The position numbers and the translations under genes were made by a program. Positions 49,509 to 58,658 of a DNA stretch of 64,000 nt are shown one piece after another. Source of the DNA: JAGOEY01 sp017997515. GTDB taxonomy: Bacteria > Pseudomonadota > Gammaproteobacteria > Burkholderiales > Burkholderiaceae_C. How positions within the stretch are numbered: position 1 is the stretch's first letter; each line of letters starts with the position of its first letter. The notes under the pieces are model-generated. The model made no database searches. It had not been told where the DNA came from and saw only the letters and a program-made list of their open reading frames with translations. Where the stretch lies: positions 744,001 to 808,000 of the forward strand of contig CP111109.1 of assembly GCA_026314275.1 (NCBI GenBank), written 5' to 3'.

Positions 49509-51809
49509 TCACACCGTGCCGGCCGGGTGTTCGGAATGGGTCTGTACGGGCGGGGCTGCAACCAGGCCCATGTCTTCCAGGTCCTGCGCATCCACGCGGC
49601 GCACCTGGGCTTCGTAGAGCCGCCAGTACGCACCCTTGCGCGCCATCAGTTCGTCGTGTGGGCCGACTTCGACCACACGGCCCCGGTCCATCACCACCAG
49701 GCGGTCGGCCTTGCGCAGGGTGGACAGGCGGTGGGCAATGGCAATGGTGGTGCGGCCCTGCACCAGGTTGTCCAGCGCCTTCTGGATTTCCTTCTCGGTC
49801 TCGGTGTCCACCGACGAGGTGGCTTCGTCCAGGATCAGGATGCGCGGGTCGATCAACAACGCCCGCGCAATGCTGATGCGCTGGCGCTCCCCGCCCGACA
49901 GGCCCTGGCCCCGTTCGCCCACCTGCGAGTCGTAGCCGTGGGCCAGGCGCAAGATAAATTCATGCGCATGGGCGGCACGGGCGGCGGCCACGATTTCCTC
50001 GCGGCTGGCGTCGGGTTTGCCGTAGGCGATGTTCTCGGCGATGGTGCCGAAGAACAAAAACGGCTCCTGCAGCACCAGGCCGATGTTGCGGCGGTAGTCG
50101 GCCACGGCGAAGCGGCGGATGTCGGTGCCGTCCACGCGAATGGCACCATCCGACACGTCGTAGAAACGGCTGATCAGGTTGACCAGTGTGCTCTTGCCCG
50201 AGCCGCTGTGGCCCACCAGTCCGATCATTTCGCCGGGCTGGATGTCCAGGTCCAGGTCACGAATCACGGCGCGGTTGCCATACCGAAAACCCAGGCCACG
50301 CATCTCGATGCGGCCTTGCAGCTTGGTGATGGGCACGGGCTGGGCGGGCTCGGGCACGTTGGACACATGGTCGAGGATGTCAAAAATGCGCTTGGCCCCG
50401 GCGGCGGCTTTTTGGGTGACGGACACGATGCGGCTCATTGAGTCGAGCCGCGAATAAAAGCGCCCGATGTAGGCGATGAAGGCCGTCAGCACCCCGACGG
50501 TAATCTGCCCGCGCGACACCAGCCAGATACCAAACGCCCAGACCACCAGCAGGCCCAGTTCGGTCAACAGCGACACAGTGGGCGTGAACAGCGACCAGAC
50601 GCGGTTGAGTTTGTCGTTCACTTCCAAGTTGTGCTGGTTGGCGGCTTTGAAGCGTTCGGCCTCGCGTTTTTCCTGCGCAAACGCCTTGACCACACGGATG
50701 CCGGGGATGGTGTCGGCCAGCACGTTGGTGACCTCGCTCCAGACCCGGTCGATCTTCTCGAAGCCTGTGCGCAGCCGGTCGCGTACGGTGTGGATCATCC
50801 AGGCAATGAAGGGCAGTGGCACCAACGTGACAAGCGCCAGCCACGGGTTGATGGAGAACAGGATCACCGAGGTCATCACGATCATCAGCACATCGGTCAG
50901 GAAGTCCAGCGCGTGTAAGGACAGGAAAACGTTGATACGGTCGGTCTCCGAGCCGATACGCGCCATCAGGTCGCCGGTGCGTTTGCTGCCAAAGTAGTCG
51001 AGCGACAGCTTCAGCAGGTGCTCGTAGGTGGTAGTGCGCAGGTCGGCACCAATACGCTCGGACACCAGCGCCAGCACATAGGTGCGGCCCCAGTTCAGCG
51101 CCCAGGCCGCAAGCGCCGCAAAACCCAGCGCGCCCAGGTACATCAGCACCAGGTTGGGCGGAATCTGCTGGCCGTTTTGGAACGGAATCAGGATGTCATC
51201 CATCAGCGGAATCGTGAGGTAGGGCGGCACCAGCGTGGCAGCGGTAGAGGCCAGCGTCAGCGCAAAACCCAGCGCAAGCTGCCCCTGGTAAGGCTTGGCA
51301 AAACGCCACAGGCGCAGCAGCACCCAGGTGGACGGCGGGGCCTGGCCCCCTGCCACGTCAAAATCTTCCTCACCATCGCTGCCCGTGTCGACATCGGTGG
51401 CGTCTGCCTGCAGGCCGGCCAACTGCTGGTCAAACAGTTGCACCAGGCGCAACGCCTGGTCGTGCATACGCAGGGTGTAACGCCAGGTTGCCAGACGCCG
51501 GGTGGCATCGTGGAGTTCGACCGTGCCAATCCCGCCATGGTCAAACTGGCGCAACGCCAGTGTGCCGTCCAGTGGCCACACCTGCCAGGGGTGGCCGGCG
51601 GGGGCATCAGGCTCCCGCACCAGCAGGCGTTTGTCGGTCAGGGCCACACTGCCCGACGCAAATTGCAGCTGCGGGTTCAGGTCAACCGGGAACACCGCGA
51701 GAACGTTTTCGTGGGGGGCCAACTGCTCCTGCAGGCCGGAATGGTGTGCAGGGCTCGAAGCCTCTTCCAGGCCCCGCACGCTTTTGACAGGATTTTGATG
51801 TTGTTGCAT
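49509..51809 (-). CDS. Cyanophycin-associated ABC exporter (fused membrane and ATPase domains)
   Basis: A 766-residue type IV ABC exporter half-transporter. An unusual N-terminal cytoplasmic domain of about 160 residues precedes the six-helix membrane domain (from about residue 170, GQLALGFALTLASTAATLVP). The ATPase has Walker A GHSGSGKST (about 531-539), signature LSGGERQRISIARAL (about 635) and Walker B ILILDEATSS. The start may be ATG 51809 (MQQHQNPVKS) or 51827. It is divergent from cphA by about 180 bases. The substrate is unknown; context suggests a link to cyanophycin handling. Confidence 0.88.
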   Translation of the reverse strand: MQQHQNPVKSVRGLEEASSPAHHSGLQEQLAPHENVLAVFPVDLNPQLQFASGSVALTDKRLLVREPDAPAGHPWQVWPLDGTLALRQFDHGGIGTVELHDATRRLATWRYTLRMHDQALRLVQLFDQQLAGLQADATDVDTGSDGEEDFDVAGGQAPPSTWVLLRLWRFAKPYQGQLALGFALTLASTAATLVPPYLTIPLMDDILIPFQNGQQIPPNLVLMYLGALGFAALAAWALNWGRTYVLALVSERIGADLRTTTYEHLLKLSLDYFGSKRTGDLMARIGSETDRINVFLSLHALDFLTDVLMIVMTSVILFSINPWLALVTLVPLPFIAWMIHTVRDRLRTGFEKIDRVWSEVTNVLADTIPGIRVVKAFAQEKREAERFKAANQHNLEVNDKLNRVWSLFTPTVSLLTELGLLVVWAFGIWLVSRGQITVGVLTAFIAYIGRFYSRLDSMSRIVSVTQKAAAGAKRIFDILDHVSNVPEPAQPVPITKLQGRIEMRGLGFRYGNRAVIRDLDLDIQPGEMIGLVGHSGSGKSTLVNLISRFYDVSDGAIRVDGTDIRRFAVADYRRNIGLVLQEPFLFFGTIAENIAYGKPDASREEIVAAARAAHAHEFILRLAHGYDSQVGERGQGLSGGERQRISIARALLIDPRILILDEATSSVDTETEKEIQKALDNLVQGRTTIAIAHRLSTLRKADRLVVMDRGRVVEVGPHDELMARKGAYWRLYEAQVRRVDAQDLEDMGLVAAPPVQTHSEHPAGTV

Positions 51810-51986
51810 TTTGGTTCCGTACCCCATGGCCACACGCGGAATTCCGCAGCCCGGTGGGGCGCGATTTTCGCTGAAAAAGACACTACCAGCTGTTGCCAAC
51901 CGCAAGCTTCGGGAGCAAGCCCGGTTCCGGAGGCACAATTGCACAATGCGCCCAGCCGGACGCCCCCTACCGACCCCCAGTGGACC

Positions 51987-54200
51987 ATGAAAAATTTGGA
52001 CGACATCAAGCTGCTGCGTATCAACTACCTGCGGGGGCCCAACATCTGGACCTACCGCCCGGTGCTGGAGGTCTGGCTCGACCTGGGTGAATTCGAAAAC
52101 TACCCGTCCAACCTGCTGCCCGGCTTCAACGACCGCTTGACGGCTTGGTTGCCCGCCCTGATCGAACACCACTGTGGTGTGGGCGAACGCGGCGGCTTTC
52201 TGCAGCGCCTGACCGAAGGCACCTGGGCAGGCCATGTGCTGGAGCACATCGTGATCGAATTGCTGAACCTGGCGGGTATGCCTACCGGGTTTGGCCAGAC
52301 GCGCAGCACCTCCGTCACCGGGGTGTACCGCATGGTGTTCCGCGCCCGTGATGAGCAGGTGGCCCGTGTGGCGCTGGCGCAGGGCCACAAGCTGATCATG
52401 GCGGCCATCCGCGACGAAGCTTTCAGTGTGGACACCGCCGTGGCGGCGGTGCGCCAGCAGGTGGAAGACGGCTACCTCGGCCCCAGCACCGCCTGTATCG
52501 TGGATGCCGCCACCGACCGGCGTATCCCCCACATCCGCCTGAACGATGGCAACCTGGTGCAACTGGGCTACGGTGCCAGCCAGCGCCGCATCTGGACGGC
52601 CGAGAGCGACATGACCAGCGCCATCGCCGAAGGTATTGCCGGTGACAAGGACCTGACCAAAAGCCTGCTCCAGTCCTGCGGCGTGCCGGTACCCGAAGGC
52701 CAGGTGGTGGACAGCCCCGCAGCCGCCTGGGAGGCCGCGCAGGACGTGGGCCTGCCGGTGGTGGTGAAACCGTCCGACGCCAACCATGGCCGGGGGGTCA
52801 CGCTGGACCTGAAAACACAAGAAGACATCGAAGCCGCCTACCTGCTGGCCGAGCCCGAAGGCAGCGAAGTGCTGGTGGAGCGCTTTATCCGTGGCAACGA
52901 ACACCGCCTGCTGGTGGTGGGGGGCCGTGTGGTGGCGGCAGCACGGGGTGAAGTGGTGGCCATCACCGGTGACGGCCAGTCCACCGTGGACACACTGGTC
53001 GCGCGCCAGCTCAACACCGACCCACGGCGCGGCCCGGAAGAAGAATTCCCGCTCGACCTGATTGACATTGAGCACACCGCTGTCCAGCTGGAGTTGCGCC
53101 GCCAGGGCCTGACCGCCAGCTCCGTGCTGGCTGCGGGCCATGAGGCCATCATCCAGCGCAACGGCAACGTTGCCATCGACTGCACCGACCAAGTTCACCC
53201 CGAGGTGGAATACGTCGCGGCATTGGCCGCCCGTGTGGTTGGGCTCGACATTGCAGGCATTGACCTGGTGGCGCTGGACATCTCCAAACCCCTGCAAGAA
53301 CAGGGCGGTGCCATTGTCGAAGTGAATGCCGGCCCCGGCCTGCTGATGCACCTGAAGCCCGGCGTGGGTGCGCCCCGTCCGGTGGGCCAGGCCATCGTGG
53401 AACACTTGTTCCCCGAAAGTGCGTCCGACCTGCCTGGCCGGATCCCCGTGGTCGGGGTGGCCGGAACCCGCAACACCGCCACCATCTCGCGTATGGTGGC
53501 CTGGCTGCTGCACCTGAACGGTCGCGACGTGGGCCTGGCCTGCCGTGACGGCCTGTTCCTGAACCGGCGCTGCATCGAGTCCGGCGACAGCACCCAGTGG
53601 GCTGCCGCACACCGCCTGATGGTGAACCAGGGAGTACAAGCCGCCGTGCTGGAAAACAGCGCCGCCACCATCCTGCGCGATGGCCTGGCCTATGACCGCT
53701 GCCAGGTGGGTGTCGTGACCGACCTGGAAGGCGCCGACACACTCGCAGAATTCGACATTTTTGAGACCGAACAGATGCTGCGGGTGCTGCGCACGCAGGT
53801 GGATGTGGTGCTGCCCGACGGCGTGGCCGTGCTCAACGCAGAAGACGAACGTGTGGCTGGTTTGGCCCCGCTGTGTGATGGCAGCGTCATCCTCTATGGC
53901 CGCGACCCGGAGCTGCCCACCATCGTGGCCCACTGTGCACAGAATGGCCAGGCGGCTTACATCCGCAAAGGCCGCATCGTGCTGGCCACGGGCCACACCG
54001 AAGTGGTGCTGACCGACGTGGCGCGTATTGCGTCACGCCATGGCTCCAACGTGGTCCACAACGAAGAAACCCTGCTGGCGGCCATTGCAGCGGCTTGGGC
54101 CATGGACATTTCGCCCGACCTCATCGTCGCAGGCATCGAAACCTTCGACGCCGAAATCCAGTCCGCACGGACGGCTGGCAGCAAAGCACGGGCACACTGA
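51987..54200 (+). CDS. cphA': Cyanophycin synthetase paralogue with a decayed Mur-ligase site (CphA'-like)
   Basis: This 737-residue protein has a CphA N-terminal domain (LLRINYLRGPNIWTYRPVLE) and an ATP-grasp domain (VVKPSDANHGRGVTLDLKTQ, IVEVNAGPGLLMHLKP). Its Mur-ligase-like C-terminal region is shortened. The P-loop reads GVAGTRNTATISRM (about 489-502) where active CphA has GTNGKTTT, so ATP binding at that site should be lost. It is about 120 residues shorter than the next gene's product. It may be a partial-reaction or regulatory subunit, or resemble CphA2-type enzymes. It is first in a two-gene unit, 56 bases before cphA. Confidence 0.88.
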   Translation: MKNLDDIKLLRINYLRGPNIWTYRPVLEVWLDLGEFENYPSNLLPGFNDRLTAWLPALIEHHCGVGERGGFLQRLTEGTWAGHVLEHIVIELLNLAGMPTGFGQTRSTSVTGVYRMVFRARDEQVARVALAQGHKLIMAAIRDEAFSVDTAVAAVRQQVEDGYLGPSTACIVDAATDRRIPHIRLNDGNLVQLGYGASQRRIWTAESDMTSAIAEGIAGDKDLTKSLLQSCGVPVPEGQVVDSPAAAWEAAQDVGLPVVVKPSDANHGRGVTLDLKTQEDIEAAYLLAEPEGSEVLVERFIRGNEHRLLVVGGRVVAAARGEVVAITGDGQSTVDTLVARQLNTDPRRGPEEEFPLDLIDIEHTAVQLELRRQGLTASSVLAAGHEAIIQRNGNVAIDCTDQVHPEVEYVAALAARVVGLDIAGIDLVALDISKPLQEQGGAIVEVNAGPGLLMHLKPGVGAPRPVGQAIVEHLFPESASDLPGRIPVVGVAGTRNTATISRMVAWLLHLNGRDVGLACRDGLFLNRRCIESGDSTQWAAAHRLMVNQGVQAAVLENSAATILRDGLAYDRCQVGVVTDLEGADTLAEFDIFETEQMLRVLRTQVDVVLPDGVAVLNAEDERVAGLAPLCDGSVILYGRDPELPTIVAHCAQNGQAAYIRKGRIVLATGHTEVVLTDVARIASRHGSNVVHNEETLLAAIAAAWAMDISPDLIVAGIETFDAEIQSARTAGSKARAH

Positions 54201-54256
54201 ACAACCACAAAAACCACCGCAACCAGTCTGCGGTGAGATACCAGAAAGACCAGGTG

Positions 54257-56836
54257 ATGGAAGTTTCTCGCATCCGGGCCTTGCGCGGGCCCAACCTCTG
54301 GAGCCGCCATACCGCGATTGAAGCGATCGTGGCATGTGCCGAGCACGAACGCTCAATCGACAACCTGCCGGGGTTCGAGCAGCGCCTGCGGGCCCGGTTC
54401 CCCGCCATTGGTGAGCTGCACCCGGGTGGCCCAAGCAGCCCGCTGACCCTCGCCCATATCCTGAAAAAGGCAGCCCTTGCCATGCAGGCGCAGGCCGGTT
54501 GCCCGGTGACGTTCAGCCGTCTCTCCGCCACGATGGACCCGGGGGTGTACCAGGTGGTTGTGGAATACAGCGAAGAAGAGGTAGGCCGCCAGGCCTTTGC
54601 GTTGGCGCAGTCGCTGGTGCAAGCCGCGCAGGACGACACAGCTTTTGACATCACGGCAGCCATCGACCAGCTGCGCGACACCGATGAAAGTGAACGCCTG
54701 GGCCCCAGCACCGGCGCCATTGTCGAAGCCGCAGCCGCGCGCAACATCCCGTGGCGGCGCCTGACGCAGGGCAGTCTGGTGCAATTTGGCTGGGGTTCAC
54801 GCCAGCGCCGCATCCAGGCCGCTGAACTGGACTCGACCAGTGCCGTGGCCGAGTCTATTGCGCAGGACAAAGACCTGACCAAAAAACTTCTGCATGCTGC
54901 CGGTGTGCCCGTGCCGTTTGGCCGCCCGGTGGTGGATGTGCAAGATGCCTGGCGTGCCGCCAACGAAATCGGTTTGCCGGTGGTGGTGAAACCCCAGGAC
55001 GGCAACCAGGGCAAAGGGGTCACCGTCAACATCGCCACCCAGGCCCATCTGGAACTGGGCTACAAAGCCGCCGCCGAATATGGCGAAGTGATGGTGGAGC
55101 GTTATTTGCCGGGCCACGACTTCCGCTTGCTGGTGGTCGGCGACCGCCTGGTGGCTGCGGCGCGGCGCGACCCGCCCCACGTGATTGGCACGGGTGAACA
55201 CACCGTGCGTGAACTGGTAGACCAGGTCAACACCGATCCCCGCCGTGGTGAGGGCCATGCCACTTCCCTGACCAAAATCCGGCTGGACGACATTGCCGTC
55301 GCCCGCCTGGCCACGCTGGACCTGACACCCGACTCCATCCCGCCCGTGGGACAACGTGTGGTGCTGCGCAACAACGCCAACCTGAGCACCGGCGGCACTG
55401 CCACCGACGTGACGGACGACGTGCACCCCGACGTGGCGGGCAGCGCCATTGCGGCAGCCCGTATGGTGGGCCTGCACATCTGTGGTGTGGATGTGGTCTG
55501 CGAGACGGTGCTGCAGCCCCTCGAAGAACAACACGGCGGCATTGTGGAAGTGAATGCCGCGCCCGGCTTGCGTATGCACATCTCGCCGTCGTACGGTAAA
55601 GGCCGCCCCGTGGGGGAAGCCATGGTGGACGAGCTGTTCAGCCACGGCGACGATGGCCGCATCCCCGTGGTGGCCGTCACCGGCACCAACGGCAAAACCA
55701 CCACGGCACGCCTTATTGGCCACCTGTTTGCGGCCTGTGGACTGCGGGTGGGCATGACCAATACCGATGGCGTGTACGTCAATGGCCGCCAGATCGACAG
55801 CGGCGACTGCAGCGGCCCGCGCAGTGCGCGGAATGTGTTGCTGCACCCCGATGTGGATGCCGCTGTGTTTGAAACCGCGCGGGGTGGTGTGCTGCGTGAA
55901 GGCCTGGGGTTTGACCGCTGCCAGGTGGCCGTGGTGACCAACGTCGGCTCGGGTGACCATCTGGGTCTGAACTACATCACCACGGTCGAAGACCTGGCGG
56001 TGCTCAAGCGGGTGATTGTGCAAAACGTGGCCACCACCGGCTACGCGGCGCTGAATGCCGCCGACCCTATTGTTGCGGGCATGGCCGCCAGTTGCCCCGG
56101 CAACGTGATCTTCTTTGCCGCCGACCGCAACCACCCGCTGATGGCCACCCACCGCGCCCAGGGCAAACGCACCGTGTATGTGGACGGTGACGCCATCGTT
56201 GCAGCGGAAGGCTCATGGCGTGAACGTATGCCCCTGCGTGACATCCCCATCACGCGTAATGGCACCATCGGGTTCCAGGTGGAAAACGCCATGGCATCCA
56301 TTGCGGCTGCGTGGGGCGTTGGCCTGCACTGGGACACCATCCGCCGCGGCCTGGCCAGTTTTGTCAACGATGCCGACAACGCACCGGGCCGTTTCAACGT
56401 GATGGACTACCGCGGTGCCACCGTGATTGCCGACTACGGCCACAACCCTGACGCCATGCGCGCCCTGGTGGCCGCTGTGAACGTCATGCCTGCCCAACGC
56501 CGCTCGGTGGTCATCAGCGGCGCAGGTGACCGGCGCGACAGCGACATCCGCGACCAGACCGTCATTCTGGGAGATGCCTTCGACGACGTGATCCTCTACC
56601 AAGACGCGGCCCAGCGTGGGCGCGGCGATGGTGAAGTGATGGCCTTGCTGCGTGAAGGCCTGGCCAATGCCTCCCGCACGCGGCGCATCGATGAAATCCG
56701 GGGTGAGTTCCTGGCCATCGACGCGGCACTGGAGCGGCTGGAGCCCGGCGACCTGTGCCTGGTGCTGGTGGACCAGGTGGAAGAAGCGCTGGCCCATCTG
56801 GCCAGCCGCATCAGCCAGGGCAGCGTCAGCGCCTGA
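54257..56836 (+). CDS. cphA: Cyanophycin synthetase
   Basis: A full-length 859-residue CphA, which builds multi-L-arginyl-poly-L-aspartate from Asp and Arg without a template. N-terminal domain (RIRALRGPNLWSRHTAIEAI), ATP-grasp domain that adds Asp (VVKPQDGNQGKGVTVNIATQ), and Mur-ligase domain that adds Arg with an intact P-loop VTGTNGKTTTARLIG (about 473-487) and DYGHNPDAMRALVAAV. ATG 54257 gives the family N-terminus. It is downstream of the decayed paralogue in the same unit. No cyanophycinase gene is in the window. Confidence 0.96.
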   Translation: MEVSRIRALRGPNLWSRHTAIEAIVACAEHERSIDNLPGFEQRLRARFPAIGELHPGGPSSPLTLAHILKKAALAMQAQAGCPVTFSRLSATMDPGVYQVVVEYSEEEVGRQAFALAQSLVQAAQDDTAFDITAAIDQLRDTDESERLGPSTGAIVEAAAARNIPWRRLTQGSLVQFGWGSRQRRIQAAELDSTSAVAESIAQDKDLTKKLLHAAGVPVPFGRPVVDVQDAWRAANEIGLPVVVKPQDGNQGKGVTVNIATQAHLELGYKAAAEYGEVMVERYLPGHDFRLLVVGDRLVAAARRDPPHVIGTGEHTVRELVDQVNTDPRRGEGHATSLTKIRLDDIAVARLATLDLTPDSIPPVGQRVVLRNNANLSTGGTATDVTDDVHPDVAGSAIAAARMVGLHICGVDVVCETVLQPLEEQHGGIVEVNAAPGLRMHISPSYGKGRPVGEAMVDELFSHGDDGRIPVVAVTGTNGKTTTARLIGHLFAACGLRVGMTNTDGVYVNGRQIDSGDCSGPRSARNVLLHPDVDAAVFETARGGVLREGLGFDRCQVAVVTNVGSGDHLGLNYITTVEDLAVLKRVIVQNVATTGYAALNAADPIVAGMAASCPGNVIFFAADRNHPLMATHRAQGKRTVYVDGDAIVAAEGSWRERMPLRDIPITRNGTIGFQVENAMASIAAAWGVGLHWDTIRRGLASFVNDADNAPGRFNVMDYRGATVIADYGHNPDAMRALVAAVNVMPAQRRSVVISGAGDRRDSDIRDQTVILGDAFDDVILYQDAAQRGRGDGEVMALLREGLANASRTRRIDEIRGEFLAIDAALERLEPGDLCLVLVDQVEEALAHLASRISQGSVSA

Positions 56837-56859
56837 AGGTGTGACCTTCGGGTGAATCC

Positions 56860-57180
56860 CTACACCGCCACGGCGTAGGGCACCTGCAGCACCACATCCG
56901 AGGTGGGGTGGGCCACACACGGCAGTATCCAGCCCTCCTCTTTTTCATCCACGCTCAGGCCCGGCCACGCAATCAGGTAGCGTACCGAGCCACTGCACGC
57001 CAGGCAGATACAAGTGCGGCAGGTGCCGTTGCGGCAGGAACTGGGAAGCTCAATTCCCGCATCCTCCGCACTGTGCAGGATGGACTGCGTTGCACTGGCA
57101 GCGAAAGACCAGCCTTGCGCGACGAGAGACACCGTCCACGTGGACTGTTGTTCGCCGTTTACATCCCCATCTTCCGCCAC
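56860..57180 (-). CDS. Small 2Fe-2S ferredoxin (plant type)
   Basis: A 106-residue protein with the plant-type iron-sulfur motif C-x4-C-x2-C (SSCRNGTCRTCICLACSGSV) and the fourth Cys in GWILPCVAHP. The Cys spacing and the following LVD-like EEGWILPC block fit the 2Fe-2S fold. The start is probably GTG 57180, supported by AAGGA seven bases upstream; a TTG at 57222 is less likely. It converges on cphA with 23 bases between stops. Redox partner unknown. Confidence 0.85.
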   Translation of the reverse strand: MAEDGDVNGEQQSTWTVSLVAQGWSFAASATQSILHSAEDAGIELPSSCRNGTCRTCICLACSGSVRYLIAWPGLSVDEKEEGWILPCVAHPTSDVVLQVPYAVAV

Positions 57181-57262
57181 AGCTGTTCCTTTTTCATGCG
57201 CCCTATTATCCGGGCGACACAATGGGGCACATAGCCACTACGCTTGCATCAGAAAGGACACC

Positions 57263-57733
57263 ATGTATTACAGAACACTCAGCATTGCCTTGGCGTGCAC
57301 ACTCACGGCATTTGCACACGCTGAAACTGTGGGCGAAGTGGATACCGTCTTTAAGTTCATCGGCCCTGACCACAAGATCGTGGTGGAGGCTTACGACGAC
57401 CCGCGCGTGCAAGGTGTCACCTGTTATGTGTCGCGGGCCAAAACCGGCGGCATCTCGGGTGCGCTGGGCCTGGCCGAAGACAAAGCCGAAGCCTCCATCG
57501 CCTGCCGCCAGGTGGGGCCGATCAGTTTTCCAGCCCCCTTAAAAGCCCAGGAAGAAATCTTCAGCGAACGGATGTCCATCCTGTTCAAGAAGCTGCGGGT
57601 GGTGCGGATGGTGGACCGCAGCCGCAACACCCTGGTGTACCTGACCTACTCCGAACGAGTGGTGGAAGGGTCGCCCCAGAACAGCGTCACCGCCGTGGCC
57701 GTGGACCGGGCCACACCGATTCCCGTCAAATAA
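57263..57733 (+). CDS. creA: CreA family exported protein
   Basis: A 156-residue protein with a signal peptide (MYYRTLSIALACTLTAFAHA) and the CreA pattern: GEVDTVFKFIGPDHKIVVEA, DPRVQGVTCYVSRAKTGG, and EDKAEASIACRQVGPI. CreA is a widely conserved periplasmic protein of unknown function. AAAGGA lies six bases before the ATG. Its unit ends at the hairpin at 57751-57773. Confidence 0.92.
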   Translation: MYYRTLSIALACTLTAFAHAETVGEVDTVFKFIGPDHKIVVEAYDDPRVQGVTCYVSRAKTGGISGALGLAEDKAEASIACRQVGPISFPAPLKAQEEIFSERMSILFKKLRVVRMVDRSRNTLVYLTYSERVVEGSPQNSVTAVAVDRATPIPVK

Positions 57734-57750
57734 ACCGTTGCCCAAAACAA

Positions 57751-57773
57751 CAAGAGCCCTGCGCGGGCTCTTG
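57751..57773 (-). terminator. Terminator between creA and the glycine-zipper gene
   Basis: CAAGAGCCC and GGGCTCTTG form a perfect 9-base stem around TGCGC. On the minus strand it is followed by TTTTGGG, so it mainly serves the glycine-zipper gene; it can also end creA. Confidence 0.7.
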
Positions 57774-57792
57774 CGGGTCGGGACACATCGGC

Positions 57793-58011
57793 TTATCGCT
57801 TGTCTTTACCCACTTGGTTGCCAATCACACCACCGACGGCTGCGCCGCCCACCGTGCCAATGGTGCTGCCGCCGGTCAACACCGCACCACCCACCGCACC
57901 TACACCCGCGCCAATGGCGGTGTTTTTGTCCTGGGTTGACATGCCAGAGCAAGCAGCCAAACCCATCACCATTGCCACAGCCACCACTGGTTTTGTCCAT
58001 TGTGTGTTCAT
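57793..58011 (-). CDS. Glycine-zipper lipoprotein
   Basis: A 72-residue protein with a lipoprotein signal (VVAVAMVMGLAAC, lipobox LAAC). A Gly-rich zipper follows (TAIGAGVGAVGGAVL, TIGTVGGAAVGGVIGNQVG), as in OsmB and SlyB-like outer-membrane lipoproteins. It likely sits in the outer membrane. Codon use is normal. It is a single gene with its own terminator. The 225 bases upstream (58012-58236) hold no gene I can support. Confidence 0.85.
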   Translation of the reverse strand: MNTQWTKPVVAVAMVMGLAACSGMSTQDKNTAIGAGVGAVGGAVLTGGSTIGTVGGAAVGGVIGNQVGKDKR

Positions 58012-58236
58012 GATTTCACCTTTTTAGAAACAGTTAAGAAGTGCTTTCGGCGGGATGTATGGGACAACGCCCTGGCCCGCAAAAGCCGAGGTGTTCACCA
58101 TAAGGCCGATCGGGCTGCGAATACAGTCGATTTGGCTGTTTCAGACCTGGCCCACAGGGCTATGCGCCAGCGTCCTACAAGAGAGTGCACTAGGCCCCAA
58201 AACACAGTGTTGTTTTGTAGAAGGCCACGCTGCAGG

Positions 58237-58494
58237 CTATTTGTAGAAAACCTCTACCGTGCCCTTCAGTGTGATCAGCAGCGGCTGGCCTTTGCGGTCC
58301 AATGTTTTGCCAGCGGGAACCTTGACCCAGCCTTCACTGATGCAGTACTCCTCCACATCAAAACGTTCTTTCGCGTTGAAGCGGATGCCAATGTCGTGTT
58401 CAAACACGGCCGCCACATGGTGGGGGCTGCGGGGGTTGACGGACAGGCGGTCGGGCAAGGCGGGGGCGGAAGAAGTGTTTTCGGTCATGGACAT
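58237..58494 (-). CDS. DUF3297 family protein
   Basis: An 85-residue protein whose core PDRLSVNPRSPHHVAAVFE and FNAKERFDVEEYCISEGWVK is typical of DUF3297, a small cytoplasmic family of unknown function widespread in proteobacteria. The start is ATG 58494 or 58488 (MTENTSSAPALPD). No signal peptide or membrane segment. It stands alone between the glycine-zipper gene and the EamA transporter, with no clear operon partner. Confidence 0.83.
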   Translation of the reverse strand: MSMTENTSSAPALPDRLSVNPRSPHHVAAVFEHDIGIRFNAKERFDVEEYCISEGWVKVPAGKTLDRKGQPLLITLKGTVEVFYK

Positions 58495-58658
58495 GAATCT
58501 CAGTAGCAGGGGCAAAAAGAAAGGGGCATTTTCCCGGATGTTGCTGGCAACATGGCTGCCCGGGCAACAATAAAGTCTATTTCGCAGCGTGTAAGAACGT
58601 GTTCTAAGCCCTGGGGCACACTCCACAACGCCTGCTGACAGCCCCGCCCCGCCTATCC

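Noticed and set aside
52000..53996. Very long open frame on the minus strand opposite cphA', continuous with the ABC exporter gene
   Set aside because: It has no family sequence before the exporter start and mirrors third-position GC bias of the cphA' coding strand.
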